Shown here: in pieces, positions 7,580-16,093 of the stretch | How the letters are laid out: the number at the start of each line of letters is the position of its first letter | Position numbering within the stretch: the stretch's first letter is position 1 | Source: Rhodococcus sp. CH91 | Lineage (GTDB): Bacteria; Actinomycetota; Actinomycetes; Mycobacteriales; Mycobacteriaceae | Reading direction: 5' to 3' | DNA: 64,000 bases | Assembly (NCBI RefSeq): GCF_022554085.1 | Contig: NZ_JAKFYR010000003.1 | Span: 62,001 to 126,000 of the forward strand | The notes under the pieces: model-generated | Told to the model about the DNA's origin: nothing | Databases searched by the model: none | The model's input: the letters and a program-made list of their open reading frames with translations, nothing else | Program-made: the position numbers and the translations under genes

Positions 7580-9475
7580 GTGCACGTGTATCCGTTCGGC
7601 GCGGTGGTCGGTTCCGACGACCTCGCGCTGGCCCTGACCCTGTGTGCGGTGTCGCCGTCGATAGGCGGTGTGCTGGTACGCGGCGAGAAGGGCACCGCGA
7701 AATCGACGACGGTGCGTGCCCACGCCGCACTGTTGCCGCCGGTCACCGTCGTGGAGGGGTGCCGATTCTCGTGCGATCCGACCGCACCCGATCCGTCCTG
7801 TCCGGACGGCCCTCATCCGGCCGATGCGGCCGCGCACATCCGGCCGGTGCGGCTCGTGGAACTACCCGTCGGTGCGGCGGAGGATCGTGTCACCGGCTCG
7901 CTGCATCTCGGAAAAGCGCTGTCCGAACGCAGGGCCGAATACGAACCCGGTCTCCTGGCCCTCGCCCATCGGGGTGTGCTGTACGTCGACGAGGTCAACC
8001 TCCTGCACGACCACCTCGTGGATCTGCTGCTCGACGCCGCCGCGATGGGCCGTTCGACCGTCGAACGTGACGGTGTGTCCGTCGCACACGCTTCCCGGTT
8101 CGTGCTGGTCGGAACGATGAATCCCGAAGAAGGCGAACTGCGTCCGCAACTTCTCGACCGCTTCGGACTCGCCGTCGACGTGGCCGCGCCCCGCGACCCG
8201 CGGGTGCGTGCCGAGATCGTACGGCGACGCATGGCCTTCGACGCCGATCCCGCCGGATTCGCCGCCCGCTGGGCGGATCGGGACGCCGAATGGTCGCGGG
8301 GCATCGTCGCCGCGCGCGAACTCGTCCCGCAGGTCGTGCTGAGCGACGACGCACTGGTCTCGATCGCCGAGGTGTGCGCGGCCTTCGACGTGGACGGCAT
8401 GCGTGCCGACCTCGTCACCGCTCGCACCGCGATCGCGCACGCCGCGTGGTACGGGCGCACCGAAGTGACACGCGAGGACATCGCGGCAGCGGCGCGGCTG
8501 GCACTGCCGCACCGGCGGCGGCGCAATCCCTTCGATGCGCCCACCAGCAGCGACGACCTGCTCGACGAGTTGCTGGGCGAGGACGACACCGACCCTGATC
8601 CCGATCCCGGCCCCGACGACGATCCCGGTGGCGGGGAGAGCGCACCCGGCGAGACTGCGGGCGACGTGGCCTCCGACTCGGCCGGCCGGTCGTCCACCAC
8701 GCTGTCGGCGGCGTCGGATCCGTATCGCACCGAGGTGTTCTCCATCGACCGGGTCGGGCGCGGGGCGGCCGGTCGCCGGTCGCGGGCGGTCACCACGATC
8801 GGCCGCGCCGTGGGAAGCCGGCGCGGCGATTCCGGTCCCGTCCACCTGCCCGCGTCGATTCGTGCCACGGTCGTCACCGACAAGGACGGATGGCAGCTGC
8901 GCCGCAAGATCATCGAGGGCCGCGAGGCCAATCTGGTGCTGCTGTGCGTCGACGCCTCCGGATCGATGGCGGCACGCAATCGGATGATCCAGGTCAAGAC
9001 GGCAGTCCTGTCCCTGCTGCTCGACGCCTACCGCCGCCGCGACACCGTCGGTCTCGTGACGTTCCGCGGCACCGGCGCCACCCTCGTACTTCCGCCGACC
9101 GGTTCGGTCGACGTCGCGGCCGCCCGGTTGCAGGAACTTCCGGCGGGCGGACGTACACCGCTCGCAGAGGGACTGCTCGAGGCTGCGAGCACCATCCGGA
9201 AACACGCGCTGCGCGACCCGGAACGGCGGGCACTGCTCGTCGTGGTCACCGATGGCCGCGCGACCGCGGGGCCTCACGCTGTCACGCGATCCCTCGATGC
9301 TGCAGACATCATTGCCGCGCAAGGCATCTCCTCGGTGGTCGTGGACTCCGAGACCGGCCGGTTCCGGATGGGTCTCGCGGCCCGTCTGGCCGAACGCCTC
9401 GGTGCCGAGTACGTACCCGTCGGTGAGGTGGACGCCGACGCACTCGCCGGAATCGTCAGGGAAAGGGCTGCCTGA
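7580..9475 (+). CDS. Fused magnesium/cobalt chelatase-like I/D subunit
   Basis: A 631-aa protein joining a ChlI-type AAA+ ATPase to a ChlD-type von Willebrand A domain. The Walker A is GEKGTAKST (about residue 35), Walker B VLYVDEVNLL. An acidic Asp/Pro/Gly linker (near 330-355) leads to the vWA domain with the MIDAS signature DASGSMAARN. Known homologues (for example Rv2850c) sit in B12 operons and are presumed to power CobN-type cobalt insertion; CobN itself is not in the window. GTG 7580 is chosen for its GGAGG at 7570-7574; GTG 7586 is the alternative. The 2.3 kb of open frame upstream is not coding. It overlaps cobO by 1 bp (TGATG). Confidence 0.9.
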   Translation: MHVYPFGAVVGSDDLALALTLCAVSPSIGGVLVRGEKGTAKSTTVRAHAALLPPVTVVEGCRFSCDPTAPDPSCPDGPHPADAAAHIRPVRLVELPVGAAEDRVTGSLHLGKALSERRAEYEPGLLALAHRGVLYVDEVNLLHDHLVDLLLDAAAMGRSTVERDGVSVAHASRFVLVGTMNPEEGELRPQLLDRFGLAVDVAAPRDPRVRAEIVRRRMAFDADPAGFAARWADRDAEWSRGIVAARELVPQVVLSDDALVSIAEVCAAFDVDGMRADLVTARTAIAHAAWYGRTEVTREDIAAAARLALPHRRRRNPFDAPTSSDDLLDELLGEDDTDPDPDPGPDDDPGGGESAPGETAGDVASDSAGRSSTTLSAASDPYRTEVFSIDRVGRGAAGRRSRAVTTIGRAVGSRRGDSGPVHLPASIRATVVTDKDGWQLRRKIIEGREANLVLLCVDASGSMAARNRMIQVKTAVLSLLLDAYRRRDTVGLVTFRGTGATLVLPPTGSVDVAAARLQELPAGGRTPLAEGLLEAASTIRKHALRDPERRALLVVVTDGRATAGPHAVTRSLDAADIIAAQGISSVVVDSETGRFRMGLAARLAERLGAEYVPVGEVDADALAGIVRERAA

Positions 9476-10089
9476 TGCCCCAGGGACAACCTACCGTCGT
9501 GCCCGCCGACGGTCTCACCACCCGCCAGCGTCGTAACCGGCCCCTGTTGATGGTCAACACCGGTGACGGAAAAGGTAAGTCGACAGCTGCTTTCGGCCTC
9601 GCTCTGCGCGGGTGGAACCAGGGATGGTCGGTCGCGGTCTTCCAGTTCGTCAAGTCCGCCAAGTGGCGCCTCGGTGAACAGACGGCCTTCGAGACTCTCG
9701 CCCGCCTGCACGACGAGCGGGGTACCGGCGGTCCCATCGAGTGGCACAAGATGGGGTCGGGCTGGTCGTGGTCGCGGAAGGAGGGCACCGAGGAGGATCA
9801 CGCGGCGGATGCGCTCGCCGGATGGCGCGAGATCCAGCGACGTCTCGCTGCGGAACAGCACGGGTTGTACGTGCTGGACGAGTTCACCTATCCCATCGGA
9901 TGGGGTTGGATCGACATCGACGAGGTCGTCGAGACCCTCACTTCACGGCCGGGGCGCCAGCACGTGATGATCACGGGCCGCCGGGCCCATCCGAAGCTCG
10001 TCGAGGTCGCCGACCTCGTGACGGAGATGACGAAGATCAAGCATCCGATGGATGCGGGACAGAAGGGTCAGCGAGGGATCGAGTGGTGA
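9475..10089 (+). CDS. cobO: Cob(I)yrinic acid a,c-diamide adenosyltransferase CobO
   Basis: Transfers the adenosyl group of ATP to the cobalt of cob(I)yrinic acid a,c-diamide. The 204-aa protein has the CobA/CobO P-loop GDGKGKSTAAFG (about residue 31) and the conserved WSWSRKEGTEEDHAADALAG and VLDEFTYPIGWGWI segments. It lies between the chelatase (1-bp overlap) and cobB (4-bp GTGA overlap) under the B12 riboswitch. Confidence 0.96.
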   Translation: MPQGQPTVVPADGLTTRQRRNRPLLMVNTGDGKGKSTAAFGLALRGWNQGWSVAVFQFVKSAKWRLGEQTAFETLARLHDERGTGGPIEWHKMGSGWSWSRKEGTEEDHAADALAGWREIQRRLAAEQHGLYVLDEFTYPIGWGWIDIDEVVETLTSRPGRQHVMITGRRAHPKLVEVADLVTEMTKIKHPMDAGQKGQRGIEW

Positions 10090-12461
10090 GAGTTCCACGT
10101 GTGGTCGTCGCCGCACCCGCGTCCGGGCACGGCAAGACGACTGTCGCCACCGGTCTCATGGCCGCTCTGCGAGGGGCCGGACACATCGTGTCGGGCCACA
10201 AGATCGGTCCCGACTACATCGATCCCGGATACCACTCGCTCGCCACGGGCCGGCCCGGTCGTAACCTCGACCCGCATCTCGTCGGCGAGGACCTCGTCGC
10301 TCCCCTCTTCCTGCACGGCGCCGCCGCGGCGGACATCGCCGTGATCGAAGGCGTCATGGGGTTGTACGACGGGATGACCGGCACCGACGGGTACGCGTCC
10401 ACCGCCCACGTCGCGGCACTGCTGGCCGCGCCGGTGGTTCTCGTCGTCGACGTCTCCCATGCCTCCCGGTCGATCGCGGCGATCGCGCACGGCATGGCGT
10501 CCTACGACCGCGGCACACGGATCGCCGGTGTGATCCTGAACAAGGCCGGATCCCGGCGACATTCGGACGAGGTCGTCCGCGCTCTCGAACCGACCGGCAT
10601 CCCGGTCCTCGGAGTCGTCGGGCGCGACGACGGTATCACCGTCCCCTCGCGGCATCTCGGACTCGTTCCGGCCGAGGAGCGCGGCGAGGCGACAGCACAG
10701 GTCGATCGGCTCGCGGCGCAGATCGCCGAACGCATCGATCTCGCCGAGATCGTCGGTATCGCCTCGGCGGCGCCGGATCTCCCGGCCACGGCGTGGGATC
10801 CGGGATCCTCCGCGGAGGACGGTCCGGTGATCGCCGTCGCCGGTGGCCGGGCCTTCACCTTCCGGTACACCGAGACCGAGGAACTTCTGCGCGCACACGG
10901 ATGCCGACCGGTGGCGTTCGATCCACTGCGAGACGAACGACTGCCCGCCGGCACCGCGGGGATCTATCTCGGTGGCGGTTTCCCCGAGCTGCATGCCGCC
11001 GACCTCGCCGCGAACGCGCCTCTGCGCGCACACCTGCGCGACGCGATCGCGGCGGGGCTTCCGACCGTCGCCGAATGTGCCGGTCTGCTCTATCTCGGGC
11101 GCGACGTCGACGGACACGAGATGGTCGGCGCGCTCGACGCCTCGGCGCGGATGACACCGCGCCTGACACTCGGCTACCGCACGGCGATCGCCCCGCAGGA
11201 CACTCTCCTCGCTCCTGCAGGCAGCCGTGTGACCGGACACGAATTCCACCGCACCGTGATCGATTCCGGCTCGTCCCCGGCGTGGCTGCTCGACGGCCGG
11301 CCGGACGGCGTCGCGACCGCGACCGTGCACGCGTCGTATCTGCACACGCACTGGGCCGGACATCCCGAACTCGCACGACGATTCGCGGACGCCGCACGGG
11401 CAGCGGAACCCGCGCCCGAACCCACCTCCGCACCGGCACATCGTCGAACACCCGAACCCGACCTGCACCATCATGGCGACCGCGACGCGACCGAAGGGCT
11501 GGTCGACCTGGCCGTCAACGTCTCGCGCCGACCGCGACCGGCCTGGCTCGACGACGCCCTGCGTTCCTCGCTCGACCGTCTCGATCGTTATCCCGACCCG
11601 AGCGACGCCCGCGCCGCCCTCGCCGCCCGTCACGGCCGCAGCATCGAGGAGGTTCTCCCGACGGCCGGAGGCGCCGAGGCGTTCACCCTGCTCGCCCGGG
11701 CACGCCCGTGGCGGAAGCCGGTCGTGGTGCACCCGCAGTTCACCGAACCCGAGGCCGCCCTGCTCGCCGCGGGACACCGTGTCACCCGTGTGGTGCTGCG
11801 CCGCGAGGACGGATTCGTCCTCGATCCGGCTGCGGTTCCCGAGGACGCCGACCTGGTGATCGTCGGCAATCCCACCAACCCCACCTCGGTGCTGCATCCG
11901 TCCGGCACCATCCTGGCACTGGTGCGACCAGGGCGGGTCGTCGTGGTCGACGAGGCGTTCATGGACGCCGTGCCCGGTGAGACGGAATCGCTGACGGGCC
12001 GGTGCGTTCCGAGGCTCGTGGTGCTGCGGTCGCTCACCAAGACCTGGGCGATCCCGGGTCTGCGCGCCGGGTATGTCGTCGGCGACCCTGAGGTGATCAC
12101 GGATCTCGCTGCGCAGCAACCACCCTGGTCGGTGTCGACTCCCGCCGCGGCTGCGATGATCGCGTGCGCGTCCGACGAAGCGGCATGCGAGACTGCCGTG
12201 ATCGCCCGGGAGATCACCGCCGACAGGGCGGTTCTCGTCGACGCTCTCTCCGGTCTCGGAATCCACGTGGTCCCGTCCGCTACGGCCCCGTTCGTGTTGG
12301 CGGAGGTATCCGAAGGGACTCGGGACAAGCTGCGGGAGAAGGGTTTCGCGCTGCGTCGCGGCGACACCTTCCCCGGTCTCGGTGACGGGTGGGTGCGCAT
12401 CGCGGTGCGCGATGCCGCCACCACGGCGGCGCTCGTCGAGGCATGGAGAACGATCCTGTGA
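10086..12461 (+). CDS. cobB: CobB-CobC fusion: (hydrogeno)cobyrinate a,c-diamide synthase plus threonine-phosphate decarboxylase-like domain
   Basis: A 791-aa two-domain protein. Residues about 1-440 are CobB: P-loop ASGHGKTTVATGLMAAL, the KIGPDYIDPGYH substrate loop and a glutamine amidotransferase domain with the nucleophile in VAECAGLLYLG. A Pro/Ala/Glu-rich linker leads to HHHGDRDATEGLVDLAVNVS and a fold-type I PLP domain with NPTNPTS and the Schiff-base lysine in SLTKTWAIPGLRAGY; this is the CobC (Salmonella CobD) type that makes aminopropanol phosphate from threonine phosphate. The GTG at 10086 overlaps the cobO stop. The fusion couples side-chain amidation with supply of the aminopropanol linker. 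Confidence 0.92.
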   Translation: MRVPRVVVAAPASGHGKTTVATGLMAALRGAGHIVSGHKIGPDYIDPGYHSLATGRPGRNLDPHLVGEDLVAPLFLHGAAAADIAVIEGVMGLYDGMTGTDGYASTAHVAALLAAPVVLVVDVSHASRSIAAIAHGMASYDRGTRIAGVILNKAGSRRHSDEVVRALEPTGIPVLGVVGRDDGITVPSRHLGLVPAEERGEATAQVDRLAAQIAERIDLAEIVGIASAAPDLPATAWDPGSSAEDGPVIAVAGGRAFTFRYTETEELLRAHGCRPVAFDPLRDERLPAGTAGIYLGGGFPELHAADLAANAPLRAHLRDAIAAGLPTVAECAGLLYLGRDVDGHEMVGALDASARMTPRLTLGYRTAIAPQDTLLAPAGSRVTGHEFHRTVIDSGSSPAWLLDGRPDGVATATVHASYLHTHWAGHPELARRFADAARAAEPAPEPTSAPAHRRTPEPDLHHHGDRDATEGLVDLAVNVSRRPRPAWLDDALRSSLDRLDRYPDPSDARAALAARHGRSIEEVLPTAGGAEAFTLLARARPWRKPVVVHPQFTEPEAALLAAGHRVTRVVLRREDGFVLDPAAVPEDADLVIVGNPTNPTSVLHPSGTILALVRPGRVVVVDEAFMDAVPGETESLTGRCVPRLVVLRSLTKTWAIPGLRAGYVVGDPEVITDLAAQQPPWSVSTPAAAAMIACASDEAACETAVIAREITADRAVLVDALSGLGIHVVPSATAPFVLAEVSEGTRDKLREKGFALRRGDTFPGLGDGWVRIAVRDAATTAALVEAWRTIL

Positions 12462-13378
12462 AGCAGAGGGCCCTCGGGCTGGCGCTCGGTTACGCTGCCG
12501 ACCAGGTCTTCGGCGATCCGCAGCGGTGGCATCCCGTGAGCGGTTTCGGAACGTTGGCGCGCACCGCCGAGGACCGGCTCTATGCCGACAACCGCGGTGC
12601 CGGGGTGGTGTTCACCTCGGTGCTGGTGGGTTCCGCCGGAGCGGTGGGGTACGTCGCCGACCGCGCGACCCGCCGTCGCCCGGTGCTGTCGATCGCGGTC
12701 ACGGCCCTCGCGACCTGGGTCGTGCTCGGTGGACGCTCGCTCGGCCACGAGGCGCGGACGATCGATGCCCAGCTCCGCGAGGGCGATCTTGCTGCCGCAC
12801 GCCGCCAGGTGACGCACCTGGTGGGACGCGACCCGTCACGACTGGACGAGCGCGGCATCGCCCGTGCCACCGTCGAATCGGTCGCGGAGAACACCTCCGA
12901 CGCCGTGGTGGCCCCGCTGTGGTGGGGCGCTCTGCTCGGTCCCGCGGGACTGCTGGGTTACCGGGCGGCGAACACACTCGACGCGCGGGTCGGCCATCGC
13001 ACGCCGCGCCTCGCACGGTTCGGGTGGGCAGCGGCGCGATTCGACGACCTGCTCAATCTCGTTCCCGCGCGCGTGACGGCAGTTCTGACCGCGGCGCTCG
13101 GCGACGATCCGCGTGCGGCGGTCACGGCCTGGCGTCGTGATGCCCACAAGCATCCGAGCCCGAATGCCGGCCCGGTGGAGGCGTCGTTCGCGGGTGCACT
13201 CGGCCTGCGCCTCGGCGGCACGAACGTCTACCAGGGGGTCGTCGAGGACCGCGGCACGCTCGGGAACGGACGTGCCCCGGAACCGGCCGACATCGGCCGG
13301 ACCGCCCGGCTGGCCGCGAGGGTGGGCACCGGGGCGCTGGCGACGGCCGTGGCCATAGCGCTCACCTGCCGCTGGTGA
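12458..13378 (+). CDS. cobD: Adenosylcobinamide-phosphate synthase CobD (CbiB)
   Basis: Membrane protein that joins the aminopropanol (phosphate) arm to adenosylcobyric acid. The N-terminus LGLALGYAADQVFGDPQRWHPV and the block RATVESVAENTSDAVVAPLWW are diagnostic, with several hydrophobic segments and the C-terminal APEPADIGRTARLAARVG. Length is 306 aa. I chose the GTG at 12458, which overlaps the CobBC stop (GTGA) and has GGAG about 9 bp upstream; an ATG at 12443 is an alternative. It functions directly after the CobC half of the preceding fusion, consistent with the operon order. Confidence 0.93.
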   Translation: MKQRALGLALGYAADQVFGDPQRWHPVSGFGTLARTAEDRLYADNRGAGVVFTSVLVGSAGAVGYVADRATRRRPVLSIAVTALATWVVLGGRSLGHEARTIDAQLREGDLAAARRQVTHLVGRDPSRLDERGIARATVESVAENTSDAVVAPLWWGALLGPAGLLGYRAANTLDARVGHRTPRLARFGWAAARFDDLLNLVPARVTAVLTAALGDDPRAAVTAWRRDAHKHPSPNAGPVEASFAGALGLRLGGTNVYQGVVEDRGTLGNGRAPEPADIGRTARLAARVGTGALATAVAIALTCRW

Positions 13379-13387
13379 GCGTCGCCG

Positions 13388-14077
13388 TCACGGTATATCC
13401 CGCAGGTCGTCGATGCGATGGTCGAACTCGCCGGAGGTGTCGTCGACCGCGTCCTCGAGGCGACCGGATTCGAGCGGCCGGTACATGAAGACGGTGTTCA
13501 GACCCGCTTCGCGGGCGGCCCGGAGGTCGTACGGATGGGACGCGACCATCGCCGCCCGGGCGGGCTCGACGCCGAGATAGCGGCACGTGCGCTCGTAGAG
13601 GAACAGCTCGGGCTTGAACGCGCCGAACAACTCGGCCGTGAGGATGGCATCGGCCTCGAGCTGCTGGTTGCGGAACAGGTTCACCATCGTGGCCATGTCG
13701 GTGTTCGACAGGGTGGCGACCACGGCCCGGGAGCGGAGCTTCGCCAATCCGGGACGCACATCGGGCCAGGCTTCGAGCCGCTGCCACGCCTGTGCCGCCT
13801 CGGAGCGGAACTCCGGGGGGACGTCGATCCCGAACTGCTCGCACACCGCGCCGAGACCGTCGGCATAGGAATCCTGCACCCGGTACCAATGGTCGACCGA
13901 CTGGTCGAGTTCGAGGATGCGCTCGTAGTAGTCCTGTCTCCAGGCCCGCACGAAATCGCCCACCGCGGACGGATCCACGTACTCACCGAGGACCGTCTCC
14001 ACCGCGCGGGCCACCGGTGTGTAGAAGTCCGTCAAGGTGCCCTGCACGTCGAAGATGTACGCGTCGTATCGGCTCAC
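13388..14077 (-). CDS. HAD-superfamily hydrolase, haloacid dehalogenase type II-like
   Basis: A 229-aa HAD-fold hydrolase. Motif I is FDVQGTLTDF with the nucleophilic Asp near residue 10, motif II is the Ser/Thr in VVATLSNTD, motif III the Lys in FGAFKPELFLYE, and motif IV MVASHPYDLRAAREAGL. The arrangement and the helical cap match the L-2-haloacid dehalogenase subfamily, but many members act on phosphate esters, so the substrate is open. It starts at GTG 14077, converges with cobD (9 bp between stops) and has no evident link to B12 synthesis. Confidence 0.8.
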   Translation of the reverse strand: MSRYDAYIFDVQGTLTDFYTPVARAVETVLGEYVDPSAVGDFVRAWRQDYYERILELDQSVDHWYRVQDSYADGLGAVCEQFGIDVPPEFRSEAAQAWQRLEAWPDVRPGLAKLRSRAVVATLSNTDMATMVNLFRNQQLEADAILTAELFGAFKPELFLYERTCRYLGVEPARAAMVASHPYDLRAAREAGLNTVFMYRPLESGRLEDAVDDTSGEFDHRIDDLRDIP

Positions 14078-14191
14078 GCCCCGAGCATGCCCGTTCGTGT
14101 GCAGGTGAAACCGGGCTCACCGAAGCACGCACGCCGGCGGGGTACGCGCCGCATACTGAGTCGAGGTGTCGCCAGGCTCCGGGGGTACTTC

Positions 14192-14713
14192 ATGGACGAC
14201 CTGTCGGAATATCGTCACGATCTCGACCGCATCGGAAACCGGGTCGCCGGCGAGGTGACCCTGGGACGTTCACGGGCGTGGGCCCTGGCGGGCTGCGTGG
14301 CGTTGCTCGTCGTGGGGCTGCTGCTGCCACAGGCCACCTCTGTCACCTCCCTGACGACCTTGGCACGCTGGGACTCCGCCGCGGTCGCCATGCCGGTACG
14401 GATCTTCGACGCGTTCGTGCTGGTGTTCGGGGTGGTGGCAGCCCTCGTGGCGCTGGTGCGCAGACGCTGGCGCGCCGCGACCGTCGCGATGCTCGGTTCG
14501 GGCCTCGCTTCGATGGTGGGATTGTTCGCCGTCTGGTCGCAGGCCGGGCTGGTCACCCACATGCCCCACACGCCGCAGGTCGGGCTGTATCTGTGCTGGG
14601 GGGCGGTGATGGCGTCCACCGCGGTGTGGCTGCCCGTCGTCGTCTCCGCCGCCCCGCTGCGCACCGCTCCCCCGGTCACCTCCGGTGTTCTGACGCCACG
14701 GAATCGTCGCTGA
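14192..14713 (+). CDS. Small integral membrane protein, unknown function
   Basis: The 173-aa product has a short charged N-terminus (MDDLSEYRHDLDRIGNRVAG) followed by four likely membrane helices: around 30-50 (ALAGCVALLVVGLLLP), 72-92 (IFDAFVLVFGVVAALVALV), 100-118 and 132-155. No family signature was recognised. It is monocistronic, running away from the divergent HAD gene. The ATG at 14192 is chosen because the hydrophilic start fits; the ribosome site is weak (GGGGG). Confidence 0.6.
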   Translation: MDDLSEYRHDLDRIGNRVAGEVTLGRSRAWALAGCVALLVVGLLLPQATSVTSLTTLARWDSAAVAMPVRIFDAFVLVFGVVAALVALVRRRWRAATVAMLGSGLASMVGLFAVWSQAGLVTHMPHTPQVGLYLCWGAVMASTAVWLPVVVSAAPLRTAPPVTSGVLTPRNRR

Positions 14714-14752
14714 TCCGCAGCAGATCGGTGCATGGTGGCGCGCGCCTCGGTG

Positions 14753-14780
14753 CAGTGCAACACTGTAATCAGTGCAACAC
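14753..14780. repeat. Pair of 11-bp direct repeats around a putative -10 box
   Basis: CAGTGCAACAC occurs exactly at 14753-14763 and again at 14770-14780, 17 bp apart start to start. Between them, overlapping the gap, is TGTAAT (14764-14769), a plausible actinobacterial -10 hexamer, 43 bp before the ATG at 14812. Direct repeats of this kind are typical binding sites for ribbon-helix-helix dimers, and the downstream gene encodes such a protein candidate. Confidence 0.65.
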
Positions 14781-14811
14781 GCACTTCGGGTCGCGTCCCT
14801 GGGAGGGCATC

Positions 14812-15360
14812 ATGCGACATTCACATATCCACGGATTCGGACGGCCGGGCGGCTGGCAGCAGGCCGATGTGCCCGACGCGGGCGATGCCGGCGAGTGGTT
14901 CGCCGGCAGACTTCCCGAGGACTGGTTCTCCGGACCGCCCGCCATCGACATCGACAGGGAAGAGATCGTCGTCGTCGGTCCCCTCGAGGTGCCCGACGGC
15001 ACGAGTGACACCGAGATCGACGGACGGATCGCTCGATTTCGCGAGACCACACGCGCCGACCGGATGCGGATCGCCGACGAGGCCGAAGCCCGTTACGGCC
15101 GCAAAGTGGCGTGGGGAGTGACGGCCGGTGACCGCACCGTCCTGTTCACCCACCTCGCCGTACCCGTGATGACGCGGTTGCGGCAGCCCGAGCGGAAGGT
15201 TCTCGACACCCTCGTCGACGCGGGTGTGGCACGGTCTCGTTCGGACGCACTGAAATGGACCGTCCGGCTCGCCGGACAGCACTCCGAACAGTGGCTCAGT
15301 GAGCTGCGGGAGGCCATGAAGAAGGTCGACGATCTGCGCTCCGAAGGTCCGCAGGTCTGA
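14812..15360 (+). CDS. Unrecognised protein with a C-terminal ribbon-helix-helix-like segment
   Basis: A 182-aa protein with a strong ribosome site (GGGAGG, 6 bp before the ATG). I do not recognise the N-terminal 125 residues, which have conserved-looking WFAGRLPEDWFSG and REEIVVVGPLEVPDG blocks and a charged middle. From about residue 128, a short strand-like segment followed by LVDAGVARSRSDALKWTVRL resembles a RHH/MetJ-Arc DNA-binding motif, and the tail is a charged helix. Two 11-bp direct repeats overlap its promoter, suggesting autoregulation. The 3' end overlaps convergent cobK by 65 bp. Function unknown; a regulator is an inference. Confidence 0.7.
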   Translation: MRHSHIHGFGRPGGWQQADVPDAGDAGEWFAGRLPEDWFSGPPAIDIDREEIVVVGPLEVPDGTSDTEIDGRIARFRETTRADRMRIADEAEARYGRKVAWGVTAGDRTVLFTHLAVPVMTRLRQPERKVLDTLVDAGVARSRSDALKWTVRLAGQHSEQWLSELREAMKKVDDLRSEGPQV

Positions 15361-16093
15361 CCTCCGCGACCCGGAGAACCCAGTCCCGCGCCGTCGCCAC
15401 GGAATCCACCGTGGCGACCCCGCGGGGTGTGGCAGGCCGGCGCACGACGATCACGCGCACGCCCAACTCGTCTGCGGCGTCGAGTTTCCCGCGCGTGAGC
15501 GCACCACCCGAGTCCTTCGTGACGAGGGTGTCGATCCTGTTGTCGAGCAATAGACTCCGTTCTTCTTCCCTGCCGTAGGGGCCGCGTCCGAGCAGCACGG
15601 ACCAGTCCGGTGGCAGTTCGATCGCGGGCGGGTCCACGACGCGGACGAGCACGTCGTGCGCAGCGAGCGGTCCGACGAAGCGGTCGAGAGTCTGCCGTCC
15701 CGTGCTGAGGAAGATCCGCCGGCCGGTCGCGGCGGCATTCGCGGCGGCATGGTGGTCGTCGGCCCATGTCCATCGACCGTGCCGGTCGTGCCAGCCGGGT
15801 CGCTGCAGACGCAGCAACGGCACGTCTGCGGCGGCGCATGCCCCAGCGGCGTTCGTACTGATGCCGGCAGCGAACGGATGGGTGGCGTCGACGACGGCTC
15901 GGATGCCGCGCTCGTTCAGGTACCGGGCGAGGCCCTCGGCGCCACCGAACCCTCCGATGCGCACCGGGCCGACGGGCAGGCGCGGGTTGCGGACCCGGCC
16001 TGCGAGCGAGGACTCGAACTCGATCGCGTCGTCGTCCAGAGCCGCGGCGAGCGCGCGTGCTTCACCGGTTCCGCCCAGGATCAGGACCGTCAC
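15296..16093 (-). CDS. cobK: Precorrin-6A reductase CobK
   Basis: NADPH-dependent reductase converting precorrin-6A to dihydroprecorrin-6 (precorrin-6Y). The N-terminus VTVLILGGTGEARALAAAL and the blocks VDATHPFAAGISTNA, RIFLSTGRQTLDRF and VTKDSGGALTRGKLDAA are CobK hallmarks; 265 aa. The GTG at 16093 overlaps the cobQ stop (GTGA). The C-terminus is about 20 residues longer than I expect and overlaps the convergent gene at 14812-15360. Confidence 0.93.
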   Translation of the reverse strand: MTVLILGGTGEARALAAALDDDAIEFESSLAGRVRNPRLPVGPVRIGGFGGAEGLARYLNERGIRAVVDATHPFAAGISTNAAGACAAADVPLLRLQRPGWHDRHGRWTWADDHHAAANAAATGRRIFLSTGRQTLDRFVGPLAAHDVLVRVVDPPAIELPPDWSVLLGRGPYGREEERSLLLDNRIDTLVTKDSGGALTRGKLDAADELGVRVIVVRRPATPRGVATVDSVATARDWVLRVAEVRPADLRSADRRPSSWPPAAH

